This document shows positions 1 to 9,700 of a stretch of DNA of 64,000 nt, in pieces. Source of the DNA: Promicromonospora sp. MEB111 (GTDB taxonomy: Bacteria; Actinomycetota; Actinomycetes; Actinomycetales; Cellulomonadaceae). The notes under the pieces were generated by a model. That model did no database searches. It was not told the DNA's origin and saw only the letters and a program-made list of their open reading frames with translations. The translations under genes were made by a program, and so were the position numbers. The stretch lies in assembly GCF_030209445.1 (NCBI RefSeq), contig NZ_JARVSD010000013.1, forward strand, positions 1 through 64,000. Reading direction: 5' to 3'. The first letter of the stretch is position 1. Every line of letters begins with the position of its first letter.

Positions 1-520
1 ACAGGTGGGAGGTCTCGCGGACCAGGAGCGTGGCCCGCCACGACGACAACACCCCGGCCTGCAGGGCGGCGAAGGTGTGGGGCATCTGCGTGACCCACAC
101 CCGGGCCGTGCTCACGAACCCCGCACCGGCGTGCGGGCTCACCCGTAGCGCGGCACCGACCTGGTTCGGCACACCACGACCCTGCCGTTCGGTACGGATG
201 CTCTGCCGGGCCTCCTCGGTCCGGGTCGCCTCGTCCAACGCGACCGTGAGCCGTGCTTGGGTCGCGGTGACCGTGTTCTTCACGGCCTCTAGCTCACCGA
301 GCAGGTCGACCCACTCGGCCTGCACCGCACCGGAGACAAGAACACCGGGCCCGGTGTCAGTGGCACCGGGCAGGATCATGCCGGCCAGCAACTCCCGCAC
401 ACCCGTGACATCAACGACCCCGCCGAGGGCGGGCGCACCGGACGCCCTGTCGCCATCGGGCAGCACCGAGCGAGCAGGCTGCTCGCCTGCCGCCGTCAGT
501 ACCTCACCCGTTCCCGTCAT
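1..520 (-). CDS. DUF222 / HNH-endonuclease-family protein, N-terminal part (runs off the window)
   Basis: Reading the minus strand from the ATG at 520 gives 173 uninterrupted codons to the window edge. The protein starts MTGTGEVLTAAGEQ. It contains AEWVDLLGELEAVKNTVTA, then RQSIRTERQGRGVPNQVGAA, then TARVWVTQMPHTFAALQAG. This helix-rich pattern is typical of DUF222 (the 13E12-repeat type), which usually precedes a C-terminal HNH nuclease domain; that part would lie outside the window. No strong ribosome binding site is visible. Such proteins are multicopy in actinobacterial genomes and their role is not established. The family call is from recognition, and the nuclease activity is inference. 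Confidence 0.7.
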   Translation of the reverse strand, partial: MTGTGEVLTAAGEQPARSVLPDGDRASGAPALGGVVDVTGVRELLAGMILPGATDTGPGVLVSGAVQAEWVDLLGELEAVKNTVTATQARLTVALDEATRTEEARQSIRTERQGRGVPNQVGAALRVSPHAGAGFVSTARVWVTQMPHTFAALQAGVLSSWRATLLVRETSHL

Positions 521-694
521 GCCATCAACATATGGCACACCCGTTCGCATCGCTCGCCGAACCGGCCCGATCTGCCGACAGCAGAATCGGCTGCATGTCT
601 CGTGGACTGAACGTCAGCCCCGAACAGGCAGTCGTCTCGTCGATGCGAGCAGACGCTCGTCGCAGGCCCGGAACATCAGGAGCGCCCGGAGCCG

Positions 695-1738
695 TCAGCC
701 GCGCGACGCGAGCACCTCCGCCCGGCCCTCCGCGCGGGCCCGCTCGATGAGCCGGTCCAGCCGCGACCGGCGCGCGCGGAGCGCCCGGCGCACCGCCCAG
801 CCGACCAGCACCAGCGCGAGCAGCACCAGGGCGTGCAGCAGCGGCAGCGCCCAGGCGGTGTCCGTCAGGACGACATCGGCGGGCGCGGGCACGTCGCCGC
901 CGGCCGCACCCTCGGCCACGGTGGCGCCGACGACGGCCTCGACGCCGAACGGCCCGAGCGGCCAGACCCCCGGCACCTCGACGCTGATCTCACGCCGTCC
1001 GCCGGGCAGCACCTCCAGCGCCTCGCCGCGCGGCGCGGACGCGTGGGGCCCGCCCAGCGCGCTGTCCGCGCCGACCAGCGCTGTGGTGTTCAGCGCGACC
1101 GTCCCGTCGTTCACGACGGCGTACCGCACCACGAGCGACCCGGGCTCGAACAGGCTCGGCCCGTGCAGGAAGGAGACCCCGAGCAGGTCGGCGTCCAGGG
1201 CGGCGACCACGTCCCCCGGTACCCGCAGGTTCACGCGGACGCCGACCCTCGACTCCACCTGCATCTCCCCGCCCGAGCGCACCGACGCCGCGACGCCGGC
1301 CGGGTGGTCGCCGGGCAGCGCGTCGGCCGGCGCCGCCACCTCGACCGACACCACCTCGGTCTCCCCCGGCCCCACCACGACCTCGTCGGGGACGGCGATC
1401 CACGCGCCGCCGTCGACCGGCTCGACCGCGGAGGGCCGCATGTCGAAGCTCCCGCGCTCGGTCAGGTAGCCGTCGTTGGCCGACAGCGCGAACGTCACCT
1501 CCTCCGCCGAGTGGTTGCTCACGGCCACGTGCTCCGTCGCCCGCGCGCCGGGGGCGAGCTCCAGGTCGACGACGCGGCGCCCGTCCGGCCCCGCGGCGTC
1601 GGCGGGCACGACGGACCAGGTGACCCGGCCGTCGTCGGCGGCGGCAGGAACGGGCGCGGCGAAAGCCGGCGCCGGCCAGGCGGCCGGCACGAGAATGGCG
1701 AGGGCGAGGATCGCCGCGACCTTCGTGGGGATGCGCAT
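695..1738 (-). CDS. Secreted, membrane-anchored DUF916-like (WxL-partner type) surface protein
   Basis: 347 aa. Start chosen at the ATG with AGGAAG about 8 nt upstream, immediately before a clear signal peptide (MRIPTKVAAILALAILVPAA, cleavage near AFA-AP). The ectodomain is beta-rich. Its pattern 'VVDLELAPGARATEHVAVSNHSAEEV' followed by GPGETEVVSVEVAAPA matches the immunoglobulin-like fold seen in DUF916, the peptidoglycan-binding partner of WxL proteins. One transmembrane helix lies near residues 297-317 (LLHALVLLALVLVGWAV), followed by a basic cytoplasmic tail of about 30 residues. It is the last gene of the minus-strand operon and follows the WxL-like gene. Likely role: a membrane-tethered surface protein holding or displaying its neighbour. 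The family call is by pattern only; a generic DUF11/NEW3-like domain is the alternative. Confidence 0.6.
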   Translation of the reverse strand: MRIPTKVAAILALAILVPAAWPAPAFAAPVPAAADDGRVTWSVVPADAAGPDGRRVVDLELAPGARATEHVAVSNHSAEEVTFALSANDGYLTERGSFDMRPSAVEPVDGGAWIAVPDEVVVGPGETEVVSVEVAAPADALPGDHPAGVAASVRSGGEMQVESRVGVRVNLRVPGDVVAALDADLLGVSFLHGPSLFEPGSLVVRYAVVNDGTVALNTTALVGADSALGGPHASAPRGEALEVLPGGRREISVEVPGVWPLGPFGVEAVVGATVAEGAAGGDVPAPADVVLTDTAWALPLLHALVLLALVLVGWAVRRALRARRSRLDRLIERARAEGRAEVLASRG

Positions 1739-1770
1739 GCACGGATCTTCCTGGCTCGGTCGGTTCGGAC

Positions 1771-1820
1771 GACGTGCCGGACGCACAGATCACCCGGGTG
1801 ACCTGCGCGTCCGACACGTC
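1771..1820 (-). other. 50-nt intercistronic palindrome / RNA hairpin
   Basis: Two 25-nt arms (1771-1795 and 1796-1820) are inverted copies agreeing at 22 of 25 positions, centred on cccggg. All three differences become G-U pairs in the minus-strand transcript, so the RNA can form an almost continuous stem of about 23 bp. It lies 5 nt after the stop of the WxL-like gene and 33 nt before the start codon of the DUF916-like gene. No U-tract follows, so it may be a processing or stabilising element or an attenuator rather than a simple terminator. Confidence 0.6.
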
Positions 1821-1825
1821 GGGGA

Positions 1826-2461
1826 TCAGCCCTCGAAGAGGGACAGGGTCAGCACGGAGGAGTAGTCGCCCGGGGCCACGTCCGCCGGGGTGCGCAGCGT
1901 GAGGTCCGCCGTGACGTCCCAGGGGCCGGCCTCGGAGCCCGCGGCCCACGTGGACAGCAGCAGCTCCTGCCCCTCCAGGCCGACGGCGGCGCCGCCCGAC
2001 CCGTCCGGGAGCACGCTGGACACGGGCTCGCCCGCGGCCACGTCCCCCGACGGCGACGGCGTCAGCAGGCGCGGCGCCCACCCGAGGTACTCGGGCCCGA
2101 TCGGGTCCCGGCCCTCCGCGGTGAACTCGCTCGCCTGGCCCACGACGGCCCAGTACGAGCCCTCGGGCACGTCCTCGGCGTCCCGGGTGTCGGCGACCGT
2201 GACCGTGGGCAGGGTGCCCAGGAACTGGCGCGCCTCGGCGTCGGAGCCCTCCTCGGCCAGGACGACGCCGTCGTTCGGCGCCACCGAGAGCGTCAGCGCG
2301 CCCGGGGTGTTGTCCTCGATGGACACGGACAGGTCGACGCCGGCCTCGTCGCCGTCGGCGGCCGTGGCCGTGCCGGCGGTGGCCGCGAGCGCGCCGACCG
2401 TCGCGACGGCCAGGCCCGCGGCGGCCGCCGCGATCCGCTGGGTGGTGCGGTGGTTCTTCAT
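1826..2461 (-). CDS. Secreted WxL-domain-like surface protein
   Basis: 211 aa. The ATG at 2461 follows a GAAAGAGAAGAGACGAC stretch and opens a signal peptide (MKNHRTTQRIAAAAAGLAVA, cleavage near TATA-ADG). The mature protein is acidic. It has DLSVSIEDNTPGALTLSVA near its start and ends with a WDVTADLTLRTP strand, then PGDYSSVLTLSLFEG. The 'W-x-V-T' strand and the C-terminal 'Y-S-x-x-L-T-x-x-L' strand resemble WxL domains, which bind peptidoglycan non-covalently in Firmicutes. A DUF916-like gene follows, as WxL proteins usually have. It sits downstream of three secreted polysaccharide-related genes in the same direction. WxL membership is inference from pattern and context; the classic second Trp-x-Leu is not strict here. 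Confidence 0.55.
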   Translation of the reverse strand: MKNHRTTQRIAAAAAGLAVATVGALAATAGTATAADGDEAGVDLSVSIEDNTPGALTLSVAPNDGVVLAEEGSDAEARQFLGTLPTVTVADTRDAEDVPEGSYWAVVGQASEFTAEGRDPIGPEYLGWAPRLLTPSPSGDVAAGEPVSSVLPDGSGGAAVGLEGQELLLSTWAAGSEAGPWDVTADLTLRTPADVAPGDYSSVLTLSLFEG

Positions 2462-2502
2462 GTCGTCTCTTCTCTTTCGTGGCGGTTCCAGGTCAGGTGC
2501 GG

Positions 2503-4464
2503 TCAGGAGCAGGAGATGGCCGGGACGGTGAGGTCGTGGCGCACGGTGACCTCCTCGCCGTCGACCGTGCCGGTGGCGGTCACCGAGGCGGTGCCCTCGG
2601 GCACCGACGCGGCACGCGTGGCGAACGACTGGTACGCGGCATCGCCGGGCTCGACGCCTGCCATGGACCGCGTGCCGTGCTCGGTGGTGAGCACGACGTC
2701 GACCGGGACGTCCGAGCCGTTGACAACTCGGACGGCGACGTGCGCTTTGCCCGCCACGCAGCGGGCGGACGCCTCCGCCGTGACGGGCAGGTCCGCCCCG
2801 GCGGCCGGGAGCGTCAGCGAGCGGCGCTCCTCGGCGTTGCCCGCCGTGTCGGTGGCCGCGAACTCGATGACCTGCTCGGTCTCCGTCAGCGCGCGGGTGA
2901 ACGGCCCGGTGTAGGTGCCCCAGAAGGTGCCGGGGCCCTCCCACTGGATGCGGTCGACGCCGGAGCCGGAGCCGGAGCCGTCGGTGGCTGCCAGCGTGAT
3001 CTCGACGCTCGCGCCGAGGTTCTCCACGGACGCCGTGGTCACGGGCGCGGCCGAGTCGACGCGCAGCTCGCGCTCCGCCTCGCCGGTGTTGCCCGCCGCG
3101 TCGGTCGCCGTCGCGCGCACCGTGTGCGTGCCGTCCTCCAGCGTGAACGGCCCGGTGTACGGCTCCGGGTCGCCGCCGTCGAGCGCCACCTCGACGCGCG
3201 GGTCCGGGTCTCGGTTGTCGGTCGCCCGCACGGTGACCGTGACGGGCTCCAGGAACCAGCCCGACGGCGCGGCGGCCGGCGCGGTGGTCACCGTGACCGA
3301 CGGCGGCGCCGTGTCCTCGGCCTCGTCGGGCTCCAGCACGAAGACCACGGCCTCGGCGGGCACGTCCGTGCCCTCGACCGCGCCCGCCACCAGGAACAGG
3401 CCGCCGGCCTCCGCGTAGTCGGCGGGGTCGACGTCGGCCCAGGCGACCGGGATGCGGCTGTCGCGCGACCCGTCCTCGTACTCCGCCGTGACGGCGGGCG
3501 GCAGCACGGGTGCGACGCCGGCGAGGGTCACCACGGCGACGTTGTCGACCCCGACCACGGCGCCGGGCGCGCCGTCGCGCACGTACACCGTGCCGGTCAC
3601 GGGCTCCACCAGGTCGGGCGAGGTGCCCGTGACCTCGAACGAGCCGGGCTCGGCCACGGCGTCGGCCGTCACGTCCGCCCAGGTCACCGGGACGCGGACG
3701 ACCCGGCCGTCCTCGTAGACCGCGTCGAGCCGGTCCGGCAGCTCGGGCAGCTCGCCCACCTGCGTGGGGATGTGCACCGGGGTGTGGTCGATCGGGCCGA
3801 ACGGGTCCTCCGGCTCCGGCTCGACGGTGCCGCCGGTACCCCAGACCTCCCACTCGGAGACACCGACGGCCGAGTAGGAGTTCTCGGCCCCGCCCCGCAG
3901 GGCCTGGAACGTGGCCCGCAGCCGGGTGGTCTCCACGGGTTCGAAGCTGGTCTCGTTGACGCCGAGGCGGTCGGTCGGGAACCCGCTGGGTGCGGGCAGG
4001 TCGACGAACTCCCCGGCGTCCTCGTCCCAGTACTGGATGGTCCAGGAGGCGGGGACGCGCACGTTGTCACCGTTGGCGTCCGCGCCGTCGGACCAGAACC
4101 GCAGGGCCGACCGGTCGACGCGGACCGGTGCCTCCCACGTGTACTCGAGCCACTGGCTCGCCGGGCGCGGGTCCTCTCCCCAGGTCGCCCACGTGGCGTC
4201 GTGGGCGCCGCCCGTGCTGACACCCGCGCCGTCGTTCACCGCGGTGACGCGGTTCCAGGAGGCGGTGTAGCTGGCGGTGGGTACCGCCAGCGGTGCGACG
4301 TTGGCGGGTTCCGCGTCCGCGGCCGCGGCGGGCACCAGGCCCGTGGAGGCCGGTACGAGGCCCGCCAGGGCCAGGACGAGCACCCCGACGACGGCGGCGG
4401 CACGGCGCGCCCGAGCCCGGCGCCCCAGTGCCCAGCGCCCGGGGGCTGTGCGTGTGGTCGTCAT
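2503..4464 (-). CDS. Secreted multi-domain discoidin/Ig-like protein without a recognised catalytic domain
   Basis: 653 aa. The ATG overlaps the stop of the upstream GH127/146 gene (ATGA), so translation is probably coupled. A long basic Tat/Sec-type signal region covers about residues 1-50. Next come an F5/8-type-C-like domain (about 53-205; NVAPLAVPTASYTASWNRV to SEWEVWG), two bacterial Ig-like group-4 repeats (about 220-390; each with a YEDG motif and a WADV strand), an Ig/HYR-type domain with TVRATATDAAGN, and a second one with FAATDTAGN. The last 90 residues form a module starting near ARCVAG and ending AISCS. No glycosidase catalytic motif is visible. It may bind polysaccharide or the cell surface and help the two glycosidases encoded upstream. 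Function unproven. Confidence 0.75.
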   Translation of the reverse strand: MTTTRTAPGRWALGRRARARRAAAVVGVLVLALAGLVPASTGLVPAAAADAEPANVAPLAVPTASYTASWNRVTAVNDGAGVSTGGAHDATWATWGEDPRPASQWLEYTWEAPVRVDRSALRFWSDGADANGDNVRVPASWTIQYWDEDAGEFVDLPAPSGFPTDRLGVNETSFEPVETTRLRATFQALRGGAENSYSAVGVSEWEVWGTGGTVEPEPEDPFGPIDHTPVHIPTQVGELPELPDRLDAVYEDGRVVRVPVTWADVTADAVAEPGSFEVTGTSPDLVEPVTGTVYVRDGAPGAVVGVDNVAVVTLAGVAPVLPPAVTAEYEDGSRDSRIPVAWADVDPADYAEAGGLFLVAGAVEGTDVPAEAVVFVLEPDEAEDTAPPSVTVTTAPAAAPSGWFLEPVTVTVRATDNRDPDPRVEVALDGGDPEPYTGPFTLEDGTHTVRATATDAAGNTGEAERELRVDSAAPVTTASVENLGASVEITLAATDGSGSGSGVDRIQWEGPGTFWGTYTGPFTRALTETEQVIEFAATDTAGNAEERRSLTLPAAGADLPVTAEASARCVAGKAHVAVRVVNGSDVPVDVVLTTEHGTRSMAGVEPGDAAYQSFATRAASVPEGTASVTATGTVDGEEVTVRHDLTVPAISCS

Positions 4465-6773
4465 GTCATGTCCGCCTTTCCCGCGGTGAGCAGGACGCGC
4501 TGGGCGTCCCGGCGGCTGAGCAGGCCGTCGGCGACGAACCGCTCCGTCGTGCGCTGCACCTGGGCGAGGAAGGCCGCCCGGGTGGCGAACCCGCCGTCGG
4601 CCCAGACCGCGTCGAGCAGGGTGGTGCCGTCGGGGCGCGCCGCGTTCGCGACCCCGCTGTCGAGGCCGGCGAACACGACGCGGGGCTCCGCGCGGCGCAC
4701 GTACATGTGGTAGTTCGTGTGGTCGCCGGACCACGCGGGCTCCAGGACGCGGTCCCCGAGCCGGAAGTAGCCGTCGCCGGTCGCCTCGAACGCGCTGTCG
4801 AGCGTGCCGTCCAGGCCCATGTGCCCGTAGAGGGAGATGTCCAGGTAGCTCGTGGCGGCGTCGCGCACGAGCAGCACGGTGGGTCCCCACTCGATGCTCT
4901 GCACCGCCGGGTCGTCGATGGTCGGCACGGCCCGGACGCTGAACGGCATGTCGACGTCGACCACGTCGCCGGACGCCCAGGTGCGGGCGACGCTCACGTA
5001 CGTGCCGGGGATGGCGTCCACGTCCTGGGCGACGCCGTTGACCTTGACGGCGAAGCCCTGGCGCACCCAGCCGGGCACGCGCAGGCGCAGGTCGAGCTCG
5101 CCCGTGCCCTCGATGGTCAGGCGGGTCGAACCCGCCTTCGGGTACTGCGTCTCCTGGACCACGCGCAGCCCGCGCTCGGGCCAGTCCAGCGTCGAGGCGA
5201 GGTAGAGGTTGACGTGCAGGGCGGCGCCGTCGGCGGACCGCAGGTACACGGTGTCGGCGTACTTGACGTGGTTCTCCAGCCCGGTGCCGCCGCAGCAGGT
5301 GCCGGTGTTCCCGTACTCGCGGCGGGTGCCGGGGTTCACGCCGTACATGTAGGTGACGTCGGGGCTGGTGTCCGACCGGGTGTTCCGCTTGGAGCCCACG
5401 ATGTGGTTGAGCAGGCCGCGCTCGTAGAACTCCATGTACCTGGGGTCGAGCGTGTGCAGGTACAGCAGCCGCGACAGCTTGAGCATGTTGTACGTGCCGC
5501 ACGTCTCGGCGTTGCGCGCGCCGATGTCGCCCGCGACGGTACCGGGCGGGCCGAACAGCTCGCCCTCCCCGTGGCCGCCGTGGGCGTAGGTACGACCGGG
5601 CACGACCATGCCCCAGAAGCCCGTGACGGCGTCCAGGTACCGCTCCTCGCCGGTGTGCTCGTAGGCCTTGAGGTAGCCGGGGAACTGCGGGATGTGCTGG
5701 TTGGCGTGCTTGCCGTTGAGCGTGTCCCGCCCCTCGGCGCAGGCGTCGACCAGCGGGGTCAGGTCGAACTTCCGGGCCGTGGCGAGGTACTTGTCCTCCC
5801 CCGTGATCGACGTGAGGTCGCAGAGCACCTCGTTCATGCCGCCGTACTCGCCGGCGATGTAGATGCCCCACATCCGTTCGAGCTGGTCGGCGGGCAGCGG
5901 GTCGAGGCGGCCGGAGACCCAGTCCGCCATGGCGGCCCAGATCTCCAGCGCCTGGTCGCTGGCGGCGAGCTGGTAGGCGTCCCGCAGGCCCGCCATGATC
6001 TTGTGGCACGTGTAGTAAGGCGCCCAGATCTCGCCGTACGGCGCGTAACCCTCCAGCCGGCTGAACTGCCACTCCCCGTACGCGGCGAGGAAGCCCGGGT
6101 GGGTGAACCGGCCCATGGCGGCGAGCGCGGCCTGGACCTCGCCCAGGCCGGCGACGACCTGGTCCACCTTGTCCTGGAACACCTGCTCCCCGGTGGACGC
6201 CCACGCGAGCGAGAGGGCGGACAGGAAGTGGCCGCCGTAGTGGCCCCGCAGCAGGTTGGCGGTCTGCACGTTGGCCCGGCCGGGGTAGTCGTCCGGACCC
6301 CAGGGCTGCTCGTTGGCGTGGCCGAAGCCCTCCCAGCCGCCCGGCGGGTTGGCGCCCCGGGTGTCCAGGCCCGCGTTGCGGCGGAAGACCGCCAGCACCC
6401 GGTCCACGGGATAGACCCGCAACAGGTGCAGCAGCTGGTCCTGCGACCGGGTGGCCACGCTGGGCGCGAGGCTCACGTCGGCCAGCGGGAACGGCGTGGC
6501 CAGCCAGCGGTCGGACGCCGGCGACCGGTCCAGCAGGCGCAGGTACCGGCGCGGCAGCCGGGCGGCGGCCGCGGCCAGGCCGGTCCCGGCGGGGCCGGCC
6601 CCCAGCGGGGCGGCCGCGGCCGCCCCGCCGGCGAGCCCGAGGGCGGCGACGCCCCCGGCGAGGCCGGCCGCCCCGAGACGGAGCAGGGACCGGCGGGAGA
6701 CGGCCGACGTGCCTGGTGCGGCCCCCGCCGTGCCCGGCGCGGCGTCCGGCGTGCTCTTCGGTTCGCTGTGCAT
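4461..6773 (-). CDS. Tat-secreted beta-L-arabinofuranosidase, GH127/GH146 superfamily (DUF1680)
   Basis: 770 aa. The ATG at 6773 is preceded by AAGGGAG. The N-terminus carries a twin-arginine signal (SRRSLLRLGAAGLAGG). The (alpha/alpha)6 core includes ANLLRGHYGGHFLSALSLAW. The zinc/thiol site of this superfamily is present: Glu423 and Cys425 in NAETCGTYNMLKLSR, then adjacent Cys493-Cys494 in TGTCCGGTGLENHVKYAD. In characterised GH127, one of the paired cysteines is the nucleophile and Glu/Cys residues hold Zn. The NAETCxTYNMLKL and GTGLENHxKY wording resembles GH146 rather than the HypBA1 type. It should remove terminal beta-L-arabinofuranose outside the cell. It lies 14 nt after the giant glycosidase gene and overlaps the next gene by 4 bases. 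Confidence 0.87.
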   Translation of the reverse strand: MHSEPKSTPDAAPGTAGAAPGTSAVSRRSLLRLGAAGLAGGVAALGLAGGAAAAAPLGAGPAGTGLAAAAARLPRRYLRLLDRSPASDRWLATPFPLADVSLAPSVATRSQDQLLHLLRVYPVDRVLAVFRRNAGLDTRGANPPGGWEGFGHANEQPWGPDDYPGRANVQTANLLRGHYGGHFLSALSLAWASTGEQVFQDKVDQVVAGLGEVQAALAAMGRFTHPGFLAAYGEWQFSRLEGYAPYGEIWAPYYTCHKIMAGLRDAYQLAASDQALEIWAAMADWVSGRLDPLPADQLERMWGIYIAGEYGGMNEVLCDLTSITGEDKYLATARKFDLTPLVDACAEGRDTLNGKHANQHIPQFPGYLKAYEHTGEERYLDAVTGFWGMVVPGRTYAHGGHGEGELFGPPGTVAGDIGARNAETCGTYNMLKLSRLLYLHTLDPRYMEFYERGLLNHIVGSKRNTRSDTSPDVTYMYGVNPGTRREYGNTGTCCGGTGLENHVKYADTVYLRSADGAALHVNLYLASTLDWPERGLRVVQETQYPKAGSTRLTIEGTGELDLRLRVPGWVRQGFAVKVNGVAQDVDAIPGTYVSVARTWASGDVVDVDMPFSVRAVPTIDDPAVQSIEWGPTVLLVRDAATSYLDISLYGHMGLDGTLDSAFEATGDGYFRLGDRVLEPAWSGDHTNYHMYVRRAEPRVVFAGLDSGVANAARPDGTTLLDAVWADGGFATRAAFLAQVQRTTERFVADGLLSRRDAQRVLLTAGKADMT

Positions 6774-6787
6774 GGTGCTCCCTTCCG

Positions 6788-9700
6788 TCAGCCGCACGTG
6801 AGCGCGGGGTACTCGACGCTGATCTCGGAGGTGCGGCCGGCGCCGTCCGACGCCGTGACCGTGACCGTGCCCGCCGTGACCGACCCGGCCCGCGTGGCGA
6901 GCGACTGGTAGGCCGCGGCGCCCGGGGCGACGCCGGAGAACGACTTGTCGCCGAACGCGGTGGCGAACGCGATGTCGAGCGGGCCGTCCTCGTCGTTCAC
7001 CGCCCGGACCGCGAGCGTGGCGCGGCCCGCGAGGCAGCGCGGCTCGGCGGTGGCGGTGACCACCGGCCCCTCGGCGGGGTCACCGAGCACGGTGAGCGTG
7101 AGCGTGGTCTGTGTGGTGCCCGCCTCGCTCACGTAGTCGGGCAGGATCAGCCGCCCGGTGATCACGTGCACGCCCGGCGTCTCGACCAGCGACTCGTCGA
7201 AGTCCCACTCGACGCCGATCGCCTGGTTGTCGCGCGACCCGTCGTTGTAGGACACGGCCACCCGGGTGGGCAGGTGCGGCAGCTCGCCCACCTGGACCTC
7301 CCGCTCGAACTGCTCCGCGCCCTGGATGGCGATGCCGTCCTGCGCCGTCTCGGGCCGCACGTACACCTGCGCCTGGGCGATCAGCCCGTGCTCGGCGTTG
7401 GTGCCGTAGACGGTGAACGGCTCGACGTTGGTCTCGGCGACCATCGCCGGGGTGATCTCCTGCCAGGTGAACGGCAGGGTGCCGCGCGTGCCGCCCGAGT
7501 AGACGACGTCGAGCGCGCCGGGCAGGTCGGGCACGACGCCGACGGTGGTCCGCATGACCACCGGGCTCGCGACCGTGTCCACCGTGTCGCCGTTGACCCG
7601 CCAGCGCAGCACACCCGTGCCCGCGCCGCCGGACTGCACGCCCGAGATCCGGATGCGCAGCGCGCTGGCCTCCACCGGCTCGAAGGCCAGGTGGTTGTAG
7701 GCGTTCCGGGCCAGGGCGCCGGCGTAGGCGGAGCCGTCGGCGAGCGTGACCGGCGTCCACGTGGTGCCGTCCGTCGTGTACTCGACCACGTAGGTGTCGG
7801 CCCGCGGGGTGCGGGTGCCACCGTTGTCGTCGTACCAGTAGATGTCCGTCGAGCTGACCAGCACCGGGGCGCTCCACGAGTACCGGATCCAGGCCGCCTG
7901 CGCGGGGCTGGTCCCGTTCTGCGCCTGGCCCCAGGTGCCCCAGCCGTTGCCCGCGCCGGGGTTGGAGCTCGCCGGCGTGGACTCCATGTTGACCCGGGCC
8001 GGGTTCTCCCACGACGCCGAACCGCTCGTCGTGATGGTGGCCAGGCGCCCGAACTCGGCGGTCGTCTCGCGCTCGGCCAGCGTCACCGTGACGTCGCGCG
8101 ACGAGCTGAGCGCCCCGTCGGTCGCGGTGAAGCGGAACACGTACTCGCCCTCGGCGGTGCCGGTCACCCGGGTGGTGAGGGCGGCGTCGTCGGCGAAGAT
8201 CACGCCCGCGCCCTCGGGCGCCGACACGGTCTCCCAGCCGTAGGACAGCTCGCCGTCCTCCGGCACGCCGTCGTCGGCGGCGGTGGCCACCAGCACGGTG
8301 GACAGGTTGCCGTCCGCGCCCTCGTCCGACGTCGCGGTGACCGTCGGCGGGTCGTTCTCCACCGGCGGCACGGGCCGTCCGGAGTCGAACACCTGGATCT
8401 CGGAGATCGCGGTCCAGCGGCCGGGCGCGTTCGTGAACGCGACCCGCACCCGGTCGGTGGTCGTCTCGGGGAACAGCGCCTCGTTCGCCTTCGGCCCGGG
8501 CACCTTGGGCGCCTTGGCCTGCTCGGGCACCGCCGTCCAGCCGCCGGAGCCGTCCGGCACCTGGATGGAGTAGCGGCGCGGCGGGGCATAGCCGCCGGTC
8601 TGCCGGTCGTCGACGAACCAGACCTTCACGTTGTCGACCGCCACCGGGTCGCCCAGGTCGAGCTCCACGTACCCGGTGTCACCGTCGGTGCCGTAGTTGC
8701 CCCAGTAGGGCTCGTTCACCGTGACGCCGTCGGTCACCGCGTCCAGGGACACGGGCCGCTCGGTGGTCGCGATGGCTCCCGGCGTGTAGTTCATCGAGCT
8801 GGTCGAGAACCCGGGGGTGTGGAAGGTGCGCCACGCGGCCGGGCGCGCGCCGTCCTGGGTCGCGGACGAGCTCAGGGTCGCGCCCTGGGCGAGGTTCTCG
8901 GCGTCCTGCGTGAGGTCGATGCCCGCGGTCCTCAGGTAGGAGACCACCCGCTCGTCCTCGATCGGGGTGTCGACGGCGGACGGCAGGTCGGTGCCCTCGT
9001 CGGCGACCACCGTGACGTCCAGGCCCTCGTCGGCCTCGACCACCTCGTTGGCGGCCGGGTCGTAGACGAAGCCGCCGATCCGGTCGGCCGCGGCCTTGCG
9101 CTCCCCGTCGACGAACAGCGAGTAGCCGGCGCCGAGCCCGTAGTGCGTGCCGTCCGGGTCCCAGACGATCGTGACGTCGTGCCCGTGGTAGCGCAGGTTG
9201 TTCACCATGAAGTGCTCGTAGCCGAGGTCGATCGGCGCGAGCTCGATCAGGTCGTCGGACCGGGGCTGGAGGCCGCCCATGTCCTCGACGAAGATGTAGC
9301 TCATGTTGCCGAGCATCACGTGGTTCGGGTTGTTGCGGTTGAAGGTCTGCGTGGCCGGGTTCCAGCCCGAGTAGTACTCGGCCTGGTTGGCCACCCGCGC
9401 GTCACCGTTCGGGTAGATGCTCCATGCCATCCAGTCGAGCAGCTTGGCCGCGTACTCGGGCGTGACGTACCGCTGCTCCGGGTCGTAGTCGCGCAGCGCG
9501 GCGCGCACGCCGCGGTACTGCACCGTGAAGTTGATGTTCGAGAAGTTGTTGGAGCCGCCGATCGCGAACTTCGACCGGTCGTACTGGTTGGCCGTGTAGA
9601 ACGGGAAGACCGGGAAGTTGTCGCCGTAGCGCAGGAACCGGAACCCGTCGACGTAGGTCTCCCACTCGTCCGCGGGGATCAGGTTCTCCGCGTAGACGTC

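Noticed and set aside
2479-6911. Long plus-strand frames of 744 and 872 codons
   Set aside because: They mirror the minus-strand discoidin/Ig and GH127/146 genes and contain no recognisable motif.
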